A stretch of DNA of 64,000 nt from Halobacteriales archaeon YIM A00013 (GTDB taxonomy: Archaea > Halobacteriota > Halobacteria > Halobacteriales > Haloarculaceae). The notes under the pieces are model-generated. The model saw only the letters and a program-made list of their open reading frames with translations, did not search any database and was not told the origin of the DNA. The stretch is taken from the NCBI GenBank assembly GCA_025041195.1, contig JAKCFM010000003.1:62001-126000 (forward strand), in the 5' to 3' direction. Positions 18,792-27,997 of the stretch are shown piece by piece; within the stretch, counting starts at the first letter, position 1, and the number at the start of each line of letters is the position of its first letter. A program made the position numbers and the translations under genes.

Positions 18792-20339
18792 ATGAACGCT
18801 ATCGATGAACAAGCGGCCGTTCTAAACGATCCAGTGATACGACATCCATGTGGATCACGGGAAAGTAACCGTGTTGCATTCTATTGGAATCCTTTGCGGA
18901 GGCGAGGACTCTATTTTCACGACATTGACACAGGAGTCACAAAGAAAGTCACCGATCAAGGACTACGTATTCGGTCTTTCCCAGAGGATTTTCTCTGGGG
19001 ACGCAACGGACAGCGGCTCTTCTACATTCGCCCGCGCGGCCGCGGAGATTTTGACGGACCATTCGATCTCCTACAGACGAACATTGATACAGACATGGAC
19101 GCAACTACCATCTTCTCTGATACCAACTTCTTTGTCCTGGAGGATATGCACCCCGAACAGGACGAGCTCTTGTTCAGTTATCGTCGGGGAAGCAGTCAAC
19201 TCTACCGGCTTACACTCTCGTCAGGGGACCTTGAACGTGTGGGAGATCACCTCTTGGTCCGGAAAGCACACTATAGTCCTGATGGACAGTGGATCGCTAT
19301 CAATTCGGCCTATTCTGAAGACAGTCCAGATGAACAACTGCATGTAACTATCGCAACAGAGTCGGGAAAGGTCCACAAGGAGCATCTGACAAGTGACCCT
19401 GTCGAATTTATTAGTTGGCATCCCTCGACCTCACAGATTTTGGTCAAAGCTGCAGATGACCAAAGCCGATTTGGATTCTACGAAGTGACAACCGACACTC
19501 TCCAATGGATAGACACAAATAACCCTGAGTGCGAGCCTGTTGACTTCTTGCCGTCTGGAAAGGGAATACTTGCACTCTGTGATGGAACCCTTCGAATATA
19601 TCCTATTGAAAAGGAAACCATCCCATCGGACGTTTACAGTATGGATACCTCCCCAGTTGTATCAGCTACAGTTACTGATCGTTCGATCGTAGTCCATCAG
19701 CACGATGCGAACGGGAATTCGATCCTCGTTCAATCATCAGGCGACACTAGTGAGTGGACAACCGTTCTCACTTCCAAGCCAGCCCCAGGCGCAACGTATC
19801 GGACACTGATTACGGATGTCGCAAAGCAACTCGCTCGAACACCTCGTATCGAAGACGACAACCGGATGGCCGTCGGAACGGTCCATTCGGCGGAGCGTAA
19901 AGTTCTGACTCCACTCCTTGATGAGGGATTCGAGATCATTGGGACAGGTCTCGGCCGTCTTGTCCTTCGCTTTCCTCAGTCCTCTGCTGTTTCGGACTAC
20001 GTGGTGAAACTGGCCCGTTTTGGTGACACCCCACTATATTCAGGAGCTATCCAAAACCAGTGGGAAGTAACTGTCTGGGAAGAGAATATTGATGAAAATA
20101 ACATTAAACTTTTGCCAATCCAGAATTTCCAGAATTTGAGTTATCGCTGGCTGATAATGCCATATGGAGAACCGATCACTGACTATTCACTGCACGAACA
20201 ATTAATGCTAGTTGAGGAATTGCAAACAGAACTAGCTGATCTTGAATATTTAAACACGTTCGACATCCACCGGAATAATATTGTCCGCTATCAGGACACC
20301 TACTATCTTGCAGATTACGGCCGCCCGCTGATGGATTGA
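18792..20339 (+). CDS. Beta-propeller protein with C-terminal kinase-like domain (515 aa)
   Basis: Residues 1 to about 330 read as TolB or prolyl-oligopeptidase type propeller blades: GLYFHDIDTGVTKKVTD, LFSYRRGSSQLYRLTLSSGDLERV and HYSPDGQWIAINS. No serine-hydrolase domain follows. The last 150 residues instead look like a kinase-fold domain: GTGLGRLVLRFPQSSAVSDYVVKLARFG, RWLIMPYGEPI, and FDIHRNNIV with YYLADYGRP as catalytic-loop and DYG-like pieces. A TTG at 18711 could add 27 residues. It sits next to the lanthipeptide genes and may sense or modify, but a link is only inferred from position. Confidence 0.6.
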   Translation: MNAIDEQAAVLNDPVIRHPCGSRESNRVAFYWNPLRRRGLYFHDIDTGVTKKVTDQGLRIRSFPEDFLWGRNGQRLFYIRPRGRGDFDGPFDLLQTNIDTDMDATTIFSDTNFFVLEDMHPEQDELLFSYRRGSSQLYRLTLSSGDLERVGDHLLVRKAHYSPDGQWIAINSAYSEDSPDEQLHVTIATESGKVHKEHLTSDPVEFISWHPSTSQILVKAADDQSRFGFYEVTTDTLQWIDTNNPECEPVDFLPSGKGILALCDGTLRIYPIEKETIPSDVYSMDTSPVVSATVTDRSIVVHQHDANGNSILVQSSGDTSEWTTVLTSKPAPGATYRTLITDVAKQLARTPRIEDDNRMAVGTVHSAERKVLTPLLDEGFEIIGTGLGRLVLRFPQSSAVSDYVVKLARFGDTPLYSGAIQNQWEVTVWEENIDENNIKLLPIQNFQNLSYRWLIMPYGEPITDYSLHEQLMLVEELQTELADLEYLNTFDIHRNNIVRYQDTYYLADYGRPLMD

Positions 20340-20428
20340 AATAGGCCCAAGCTGTCTCTGTCAAAAAACGCCATTCAATGACTGCAAGAATATTGCCTAT
20401 CAGAGTGATCAGACTCGAAATCCTTCAC

Positions 20429-20689
20429 TCAATGGCAGGACTTTCCACCGCATGCAGTCGACTTACACGTCGATGAAGAATCAGCTCTTCTGTCGATTTT
20501 CCCATCAATGTCGTGGTCTGGGAGATCTGCTTCAACGAACTCTTTGATCTCGGCTTCAAGTTCGTCAATATTAGCCTTATAGTCCTCTTTATTGGCGACT
20601 TCTATAATGCCGTGATTCTCGACTGCCGTTTGAAGACGGGGGTCCACTGATAAGGACTGAACAAATGTTTGCGTGTCTGGTTGCGACAT
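20429..20689 (-). CDS. lanA: Lanthipeptide precursor peptide (86 aa)
   Basis: The acidic leader of about 68 residues (SQPDTQTFVQSLSVDPRLQTA, ELEAEIKEFVEADLPDHDIDG) ends in a short core rich in Ser, Thr and Cys: SSSTCKSTACGGKSCH. Seven Ser/Thr and three Cys allow up to three (methyl)lanthionine rings after dehydration and Michael addition. The gene is divergent from lanM across 132 bp. No GG double-glycine site is visible; RRAD just before the core could be a processing point. The composition change between leader and core and the neighbouring LanM make the call strong. Activity unknown. Confidence 0.88.
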   Translation of the reverse strand: MSQPDTQTFVQSLSVDPRLQTAVENHGIIEVANKEDYKANIDELEAEIKEFVEADLPDHDIDGKIDRRADSSSTCKSTACGGKSCH

Positions 20690-20821
20690 TACAACTTATT
20701 CTATTATAACATCAATTAAAAACTTTTCTATATAATAAATATATTTAAATATTGGTTATGTAGATTCTATATAATATAATGGGGCATAAACTTAATCAGA
20801 GATAGGTTGATATATAATATA
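20690..20821. promoter_or_regulatory. Divergent promoter region of lanA and lanM with a 15-nt direct repeat
   Basis: Very AT-rich, 132 bp. TATATAATATAATGG occurs perfectly at 20768-20782 and again at 20811-20825, the second copy including the lanM start codon. The first copy opens a mini-ORF (ATG at 20779, eight codons, then TAG) ahead of lanM. TATA-like sequences occur for both directions. The repeated start region may be a duplication or a control element. Confidence 0.5.
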
Positions 20822-23800
20822 ATGGTAGATAATGGACCACTTGAGAAAGTCCAACAACGACGCATCGCCTGGCAATCACTAACCCTCTTTGAACGGATTG
20901 GAGTATATGACGGATTAGATGGCACCTCATTTGATCTGAAAAAGGGCAACACTGTTGAAATGCAGGAATTTTTCACTGAATGGGATGAGATTATTGCCGG
21001 AGGGGATCGAGAGATCCATGAGAAACGTCTTGCAGACGAAGGAATCTCTAAACGCACTTGTCAAACAAGTCTCCTCACAGAATCATGGCCAGAAAATGTT
21101 GAACTCCCCGAGTGGATCAATGAACTCAATGATCTTGTCATACACAGTTGTGAATCCGAAGCAGATATTAGATATAAAGGAGATGAGCATCCATTTATAG
21201 AAATATTAGCTCCATTTGCTAGCTATGGTTATGAACGCCTATTGTCTAAAGTGGACCTGATTCGGTTGTCAGAGAAGGCACTTAAATCTATAAAAAAGTG
21301 GTTAACAACACGCCTTATAGGACTCTCTGTCGAAGCTCTTTATGTCGAATTTAGCACATTCAGAATGCTTCAGAAGCCAAGCTTACTTGATGAAGATAAC
21401 CTCGATAGCCAAGTTGGAGCTACGGATCTCTATACCGACTTTGTGGGAAAAATGCGCACGGTTGAGGGTCTACAATCCTTTTTAGCTGAGTATCCTGTCT
21501 TAGCACGGCTTATTATAACAACAATACGTCAATGGATAGACGCCATTTCAGAGTTCCATCGGCGGCTCAACCAAGATTGGTCCGACATTCGGACAACATT
21601 CACTTGTTCTAATGAAATAACCTGTATCTCTGATCTCAATGTACTTACTGACGACCGGCATCATAATGGACGGGCAGTCATCAAAGTCGCTTTATCACAA
21701 AGTTCGAGTGTATTATATAAACCGAGAAGCATCGAGACTGAGGAAAAATATGCAGTTCTCGTTAATAATATCGCGAACGCTACTGACTTCGAGTTTAAAA
21801 CCCCACTCACTCTCCCGAAGGAAACATACGGCTGGGTTGAATGGATCCCTTATAAAGAATGTACAACAGTGGATGATGTGAAACAGTATTATAACCGTGC
21901 AGGAGCAATTCTTGGAATATCATACACTTCTTATCTTAATGACTGCCACTTTGAAAACATTGTCACACATGGGGCACATCCAATCATTGTTGATACAGAG
22001 ACAATACTGCATCCATTGACGCATAGTAGAGAGGGGCTATCACTAGTTGAAGATGAAACGGTTGATAGCGTAATGTGGACTGGACTTCTCCCACGAAGAC
22101 TTGACTCGCCAACAGGAAAAGGTGAAGTGAATATTAGTGGGTTTCAGGTCCCGATACTTCCTGAGACGGAAGATCTCAGCAGTCCGATGTGGTGGGAGAA
22201 TATGAATCAGGATACGATGGCCATAGCCAACCGAGAGACATCGTTTATCGAAATTAGCGATTCAAATAATGTGCCGAGATTAAACGGGACTTTCGAAGGG
22301 CCAGGAGCTTATGTAGATGAAATTAAGGCTGGTTTTGAGCAGATGTACACTTTCATTAAGGACAAGCCCAATATCCTTTCACCGCTTGATAACGTAGAAA
22401 CCCGAGTTTTGTTCGGACAAACGTATACTTATACATCCATCCTTGATGCGATCACTGCTCCAGCAGCACTTCGGAGTGGAAAAAATGTGACGTTGCACCT
22501 TGAACATCTTATCGCGGATCGCTCTTTTGATGGCGACTATACCGGTATTAGACAGAAAATATACCAAGCAGAACGAACTGCGATAGTTCGATTAGATGTG
22601 CCACGCTTTGTGGTGACTGATAATAAGATCTACTGGGATGGAGAGTATCTTGGTGAACCAACGGGGATTTCAGGATGGGAACGGGCCTTCAAGAAGGTGC
22701 AGTCGCTCAACGACGACGACCTGACGAAACAACAGGATTATATCCAAACTGCATGTGTGCCAGAGACCTCCCCTGCTGTAACTGGCCACACTATCCAATC
22801 CGCGAATAAGGGACCGTTTCCAGCCAACGTCGGCCCTGACTGGTCAATGGAAGACCTGGTGCAGAGGATCGGTTCACATATTAGGGGACACGCAAGCACC
22901 GATCAATCAGGGAACGTAAGTTGGATCGTTAGGGAATACAGCGACAACCGCTGTTTGGACATAAACAAATCTGACAATGGTATATATACTGGCCGTACAG
23001 GCATTGCAATCTTTCTCGCACTGCTTTCTAAATATACAAACAGTCCCGAGAGTCGAACGATAGCACTCAAAGCTCTCTCCCCACTTCGAAGCAAGCTAAA
23101 CAATGATGAATTATCTAATATCCATCTTGGAAATAGCGATGGGTTAGGATCACATATATATTCACTGAGTAAAGTCGGTCAGATCGTCGATCGGCCACAA
23201 CTCGTCAATGATGCCGAGTTGGCGGCACAGAAGATTACAGAAGAACGTATAAAAAATGAAGAAAAGTTCGATGTTATGAATGGATGTGCAGGAGGACTAC
23301 TTTCTCTTGTAGAATTGTATAACTATCGCAAGGACGACTGGCTCTTACGAAAAGCAATTATGTGTGGTGAGCACCTTCTTCAAAGCCGTTGTAAAACGAA
23401 TACACGCTATCGAGCTTGGCCAAGTAATCTTAGTACTCAACCGTTGATAGGCTTTTCTCACGGAACTTCTGGTATTGCTTATGCCCTCTATCGACTGTTT
23501 AACGCATGCGACGATGACCGATTTAGACGAGCGGGTGAGGAGGCCCTCCGATATGAACGGGCAATGTATTCGAGTAAGCACCAGAACTGGCCAGATGTAC
23601 GAGGTGAGTCTTCTACATATCTCGATGCATGGTGCTATGGCCGCTCTGGAATTGGCCTATCTCGCCTAGGAATTGCAGAGATTGCAGAGACGCAGCTTGT
23701 AAAGGAAGATATCACCAACGCACTGAAACACACAAAAAATACAGGTGGTGGTCTTCCTGATCAGCTATGCTGTGGCAACGCTGGACGAATCGAATTTCTT

Positions 23801-24025
23801 CTTCAGGCAGCCGAATACACGAATGATAGTACGTATGCGGAGACAGCAAATCGTTTATTGAGCAATGTCCTCCAGCGTACAGCGGAGAATCAGTGTTTCG
23901 CATTGCCTGGACATACGCAAACATTATACAATCCCACTTTGTTCATGGGCACCGCTGGAATCGGGTATACGTTGCTCCATTCTCAGTATCAAACAGAAAT
24001 TCCTAGTTTGCTTCTCTGGGAGTAG
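20822..24025 (+). CDS. lanM: Class II lanthipeptide synthetase LanM (1067 aa)
   Basis: The N-terminal two thirds form the LanM dehydratase, which phosphorylates and eliminates core Ser/Thr. The kinase-like active site is seen in NDCHFENIVTHG (around residue 374) and IIVDTETILHP (Asp391). The C-terminal third is a LanC-like cyclase with GFSHGTSGIAYAL (His880), WCYGRSG (Cys938) and LCCGNAGRI (Cys983, Cys984). The zinc site therefore has Cys-Cys-Cys rather than Cys-Cys-His ligands, as in the promiscuous ProcM group. I chose the ATG at 20822 over the TTG at 20807. The partners are the divergent precursor and the downstream phosphotransferase. No LanT exporter or protease gene is adjacent. Confidence 0.96.
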   Translation: MVDNGPLEKVQQRRIAWQSLTLFERIGVYDGLDGTSFDLKKGNTVEMQEFFTEWDEIIAGGDREIHEKRLADEGISKRTCQTSLLTESWPENVELPEWINELNDLVIHSCESEADIRYKGDEHPFIEILAPFASYGYERLLSKVDLIRLSEKALKSIKKWLTTRLIGLSVEALYVEFSTFRMLQKPSLLDEDNLDSQVGATDLYTDFVGKMRTVEGLQSFLAEYPVLARLIITTIRQWIDAISEFHRRLNQDWSDIRTTFTCSNEITCISDLNVLTDDRHHNGRAVIKVALSQSSSVLYKPRSIETEEKYAVLVNNIANATDFEFKTPLTLPKETYGWVEWIPYKECTTVDDVKQYYNRAGAILGISYTSYLNDCHFENIVTHGAHPIIVDTETILHPLTHSREGLSLVEDETVDSVMWTGLLPRRLDSPTGKGEVNISGFQVPILPETEDLSSPMWWENMNQDTMAIANRETSFIEISDSNNVPRLNGTFEGPGAYVDEIKAGFEQMYTFIKDKPNILSPLDNVETRVLFGQTYTYTSILDAITAPAALRSGKNVTLHLEHLIADRSFDGDYTGIRQKIYQAERTAIVRLDVPRFVVTDNKIYWDGEYLGEPTGISGWERAFKKVQSLNDDDLTKQQDYIQTACVPETSPAVTGHTIQSANKGPFPANVGPDWSMEDLVQRIGSHIRGHASTDQSGNVSWIVREYSDNRCLDINKSDNGIYTGRTGIAIFLALLSKYTNSPESRTIALKALSPLRSKLNNDELSNIHLGNSDGLGSHIYSLSKVGQIVDRPQLVNDAELAAQKITEERIKNEEKFDVMNGCAGGLLSLVELYNYRKDDWLLRKAIMCGEHLLQSRCKTNTRYRAWPSNLSTQPLIGFSHGTSGIAYALYRLFNACDDDRFRRAGEEALRYERAMYSSKHQNWPDVRGESSTYLDAWCYGRSGIGLSRLGIAEIAETQLVKEDITNALKHTKNTGGGLPDQLCCGNAGRIEFLLQAAEYTNDSTYAETANRLLSNVLQRTAENQCFALPGHTQTLYNPTLFMGTAGIGYTLLHSQYQTEIPSLLLWE

Positions 24026-24081
24026 TATATCATTAGGATCCATCCCTATTATCTTGGCTGATCTGCAATATAGGTAAGAAG

Positions 24082-25125
24082 ATGACCACAAACAATCGTA
24101 TTTCAACTCTAATCTCCACCCTCTTCCCAGAAACATCCTCCGTCTCATATGAAGTAGCAGATGGGTCGACATTAGGATACACGTACTTCATTGAGAAAGA
24201 TGGGGAACAGACGCAATACGTGTTGAAACTTGCTAAGACAGATGCTGAGAGCAACTTACGGTTCTACCGCACCGACCACACTGGTCAGGCCGCTGTAGAC
24301 GCAATGGTGGTCGAGGCAACCCTTCTCGACTGTATCGCTCAGCAGACAGCAGTGCCAGTCCCCCGGGTACTTCAGGTCAAATCATCCCCAGAAGAAGGGA
24401 TCCCTCCATACCTACTTCTTGAACGGATCCCTGGGACTCCATTGAATATCAAGACAAATATGACATCTGATGCCTGGCAAAGATGTCTTACCGAAATTGG
24501 ACGATATCTCGCAGAGCTCGGCAATGCATTTCAGTTTGATGGGTTCGGATCACTCTGCGACCGTGATGGTACAATTGTTGTGGCGGACGACCAAGGAACT
24601 TGGCCATGCTGGATGGATGCGCAGTACAATAAATACCTTGCGCGGTTAGGATCAACTCCACTCGCAGATCTAGTACCAGAGATCAATTCATTGTATCAAG
24701 ACCGACGTGATCACCTTCCATATCGCCCCGATCCGGTATTGATTCATGACGATTTACACTTAGCGAATATATTGGTTGCCCCAGCGGCCAATGACGGGAC
24801 AATAACAGCGGTATTGGACTGGGAAGAGGCAATAGCCGCTCCACGAGAGTTCCAAGCTGCACGAATGGAATACTCATTGTTCGTAGCTGGAGACACCACC
24901 ACAAAAGCAGGATTACAAGCGAAAGAGTGGTTCCAGAACAGCTACTGGGACTATTCATATGGGCAGCAAAGCCAAGAATATGATATATGCCGAACTCTCT
25001 ATCATCTTCTAATCTGGCTTCGGATGGCCGGTAATTTACAATATAAAGATGGTGTTAATAAGGAGACGAAGATGACAATTGAACAGGCGCTACGTGAAGA
25101 GCTCAATGATATACTTACGACATGA
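24082..25125 (+). CDS. APH-family phosphotransferase (347 aa)
   Basis: Aminoglycoside/choline kinase fold. YVLKLAKTDAES carries the ATP Lys and VVEATLLDCIAQ a helix C Glu. PPYLLLERIPGTPL is the hinge. HDDLHLANIL (His222, Asp224, Asn229) is the catalytic loop, and AVLDWEEA the metal-binding Asp. It starts 57 bp after lanM on the same strand and is probably co-transcribed. It could modify the lanthipeptide, give self-protection, or be a bystander. No known resistance substrate can be deduced. Confidence 0.85.
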   Translation: MTTNNRISTLISTLFPETSSVSYEVADGSTLGYTYFIEKDGEQTQYVLKLAKTDAESNLRFYRTDHTGQAAVDAMVVEATLLDCIAQQTAVPVPRVLQVKSSPEEGIPPYLLLERIPGTPLNIKTNMTSDAWQRCLTEIGRYLAELGNAFQFDGFGSLCDRDGTIVVADDQGTWPCWMDAQYNKYLARLGSTPLADLVPEINSLYQDRRDHLPYRPDPVLIHDDLHLANILVAPAANDGTITAVLDWEEAIAAPREFQAARMEYSLFVAGDTTTKAGLQAKEWFQNSYWDYSYGQQSQEYDICRTLYHLLIWLRMAGNLQYKDGVNKETKMTIEQALREELNDILTT

Positions 25126-25389
25126 CTACTGAGAAGATTCAATCCCATAATATCGATAGCTCGTAGAGACGATTCGTGACTTATCCCATCGTAAAATTTA
25201 GGCTTTACACCCTGAGTGTTGGGACTCGAACTGTGTATTCACTATACGGAAGGGGTCGTATGCTCCGTCTCGGCGGAGAGAGCCCAAAATATGTCCAGTG
25301 TTACTCCCCGTCTTCTACGAGAATCGGTTGGTGCTAGTCACACCGTATCTGGCACTCGCAGTCGCTCGAACTCTTGCCACCTCCGAACC

Positions 25390-25690
25390 CGATCTTGGGT
25401 GGACCGAGTCAGCTGCAATTCCTACGTAGCGCGACGATCGGGATTTTGCCTCGTTGCCAGAGCGTTTAGTGTAAACCGCCGCTCGATGTAGTCACGGTGG
25501 TCCGGATCAAATTCTTCTAGGAATGCCCCCATATTATCGAGATCGTCAAGGAGTCCCAAAATTCTCCCGGGGAGGCGTGTGGATCCAGCTCGATCGTGTC
25601 GAATACTGCTTCCTCTGGAACGCCACGGATGAGAAGTCCGTAATCACAGCGATTGAATCACTGTAATACACAGCATCATCGTGAATGGAT
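25390..25690 (-). pseudogene. Unidentified gene remnant
   Basis: Reading the minus strand with one frame change gives DYGLLIRGVPEEAVFDTIELD, then GRILGLLDDLDNMGAFLEEFD and RDYIERRFTLNALATRQNPD before a stop. It looks like real coding sequence but has no start, and I do not recognise the family. The rest of 25126-25702 contains no other gene. Confidence 0.35.
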
Positions 25691-25702
25691 CATCCAGACG
25701 AG

Positions 25703-27670
25703 TCACTTTTGACTCACGACGACACGTGCAGGTCGAAGGACCTGCTGATTCATTAGATAGCCAGGACACTCAACAGAGATAACCGTACGTGCAGGAACGT
25801 CACTCTCGGCAGTTGCAACTACCTGATGTCGATGCGGATCAACTGTATCGCCAAGAGCGGGAGAGAATACCGTCACGTTCATCACTTCGAACACATCATC
25901 GAGTTGTCTCGCTATAGCTTCAATCCCGCTGCGAACGTTGCTGTTGATATCGTGTGTGAGTGCTTGTGCAATTGAGTCACGAACAGGAATAAGCTGTTTG
26001 ATATATTTTTTCCTCGCTTCAACCTGCTCGTAGGAGGATGAGGAATCAACTGCACGGGTGACGGATTCCCCTTGTCGTTCGGGAGGGGGAGTCCGACTGC
26101 GCTCTTTCTCTCCAACCAACTGACTATGCGTCGACACCGATGAAACAGTTCTAGATGCCAGTGGTACGAGCCGTCGAACACGCGCAATCACTTCTGGAGC
26201 AACCTGACGAGTGGATTCGTGGTCGTATACGAATTCTTCCCGAGAAATATGCTCGCTTACCGTTGCACTATCTGCATGGAGATCGACTTTGAATTGCCCG
26301 TACGGGTCAAGAGAAACCGTTATCTCAATTTCTTGTTCTCCTACGTTCGCAGGAGGGAGATCTGTTAGAGTTAGTTCTCCACAGTACTCGTTTTCGGCTG
26401 CTATGCTGTTCTCTCCCTGGAATATCGGTATACGTAACGATGTTTGATTATCTATGCGAGTAACGAATGTCTTTGTTTCTTTGATTGGGATAGTAGTATT
26501 TCTTTCAACAATTGGTTCGAATCGGCCACAATACGTTTCAGTACCTATTGAGCGTGTGATATGAGAGAGAAGGATACTATCGTCGATGTCTCCATGTATT
26601 ATTCCACTTTTCACAGTTGCCCCCAGTGCAACGATTTCTGTCCCATTGGCCGCTGGCGTAACAGGCCGTCCCACCGTCTGTGAAATGGTTCTCTGGACAT
26701 CTGGTAATTGGGAGCCCCCACCGATGAGCACAATGTCGTCAATCGTAGCGGGATCAAAGCCACAGCTTGCAAGGACATTCGCAATCGGTTCGACAAGGCG
26801 AGCAGCAAGATCCTGCGTGATGCGTTCAAATGTCGAACTGGACAATGTCGTCTGCAACCCCAAAGATCCTGTCGATGTTGTCAATAGTGATGGAAGCGTG
26901 ATCTCCGTCTCGGATGTCTCTGATAGTTCTTTCTTCGCCGTCTCGGCCGTGTGGTAGAGTCGATCAAGCGAGTGGGGATTGTTGCGAACGCTATTAGCAG
27001 ACGAAGTACCGTGCTGTTCTGCGAATTCAGCGAGAAGCCATTCAACGATCTCCCAGGTCCAATCGTCACCACCGAGAGCTAGATCACCGTCTGTGGCGAG
27101 TGGCTGGTATACACCCCCACCGATTCGCATGAGTGCGACATCGAATGTAGCAGCACCAAGATCGCAGATAAGCACAAGACGATCTGCATCATTGCTGATT
27201 GACCAGCCAAATCCGAGCCCCGCAAAACACGCATCTCCACCGACGAGAGCACATTCAATGTCGGCGAGTTCGCAGGCTTGACGGATTCCAGACCGATATC
27301 GATTTGATGCCAAAGAAGGTACAGCCATAACGGCTCGATCAACCGACTCCCCTCCTGTGTGTTGCGTGAGTTTGCGAAGCAACACCGCTAGTAACGATTC
27401 GGGACTCTGGTCAGAATCAACGAGAGCAACAGTAATAGGCTCACCAAGATGTGGCTTAAGCATTCGAACAGAGCGATCTGGATGGTTGCGTGCGAACTGC
27501 TTTATATCCCTGCCTGCGGTCAGTTCTCCATCAGCAGAAAGAGCCACAATAGACGGAATCGTTGTCATATCGTTCCGGGTTGTGACTATTTCGGGACCGT
27601 CTTTTCCAATTACGCCAACAGTGCTATTCATCGCCCCAAGGTCAATCCCAAGATCCACTCTATTAGACAT
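25703..27670 (-). CDS. Hsp70-family protein with fused GrpE-like C-terminal domain (655 aa)
   Basis: The N-terminal 380 residues are an Hsp70 ATPase: GIDLGAMNSTVGV (phosphate 1), VLICDLGAATFDVALM (phosphate 2) and DDIVLIGGGSQLPDVQ (adenosine). A short substrate-binding beta domain follows (TFVTRIDNQTSLRIPIFQGE), then a linker rich in Ser, Glu and Arg. Residues 550-655 read like the end of GrpE: LIPVRDSIAQAL, GIEAIARQLDDVFEVMNV, GDTVDPHRHQVVAT, and PGYLMNQQVLRPARVVVS. A chaperone and its own nucleotide exchange factor would thus be one chain. Phosphate motifs deviate from canonical DnaK, so it is a specialised Hsp70. No dnaJ nearby. Confidence 0.85.
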   Translation of the reverse strand: MSNRVDLGIDLGAMNSTVGVIGKDGPEIVTTRNDMTTIPSIVALSADGELTAGRDIKQFARNHPDRSVRMLKPHLGEPITVALVDSDQSPESLLAVLLRKLTQHTGGESVDRAVMAVPSLASNRYRSGIRQACELADIECALVGGDACFAGLGFGWSISNDADRLVLICDLGAATFDVALMRIGGGVYQPLATDGDLALGGDDWTWEIVEWLLAEFAEQHGTSSANSVRNNPHSLDRLYHTAETAKKELSETSETEITLPSLLTTSTGSLGLQTTLSSSTFERITQDLAARLVEPIANVLASCGFDPATIDDIVLIGGGSQLPDVQRTISQTVGRPVTPAANGTEIVALGATVKSGIIHGDIDDSILLSHITRSIGTETYCGRFEPIVERNTTIPIKETKTFVTRIDNQTSLRIPIFQGENSIAAENEYCGELTLTDLPPANVGEQEIEITVSLDPYGQFKVDLHADSATVSEHISREEFVYDHESTRQVAPEVIARVRRLVPLASRTVSSVSTHSQLVGEKERSRTPPPERQGESVTRAVDSSSSYEQVEARKKYIKQLIPVRDSIAQALTHDINSNVRSGIEAIARQLDDVFEVMNVTVFSPALGDTVDPHRHQVVATAESDVPARTVISVECPGYLMNQQVLRPARVVVSQK

Positions 27671-27997
27671 AACTCTGTTAGCTATACTATTCTACCGCCC
27701 CTAATACTAGTAATTATTTCTCAGTTTTCCTTATAATAACCCAAATATAAATTTATATATCATATTTGAGGCGGCAGCGGATATGTATGTTTTAAGTCGA
27801 CAAGTGCTTGGGCACTAGGCACCGTTTCTCAACTAGAGAGCAATTAAACCTACATATTAGTATATTTAAAATGTGGCGATCTACTACCACATTCAAACAA
27901 TAGACTACCTGGCGAATATTTGTACGATCATATGAAAAATCCCCAACTAATTTAATATCAATGGATTTTTCCTGTTCACAGGATAGATGAAAATGAA
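27671..27997. other. AT-rich intergenic region
   Basis: A 327-bp gap between divergent genes, with several TATA-like stretches such as TAAATTTATATATC near 27748. It should hold promoters for the Hsp70-like gene and the nuclease gene. No RNA gene or repeat recognised. Confidence 0.4.
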
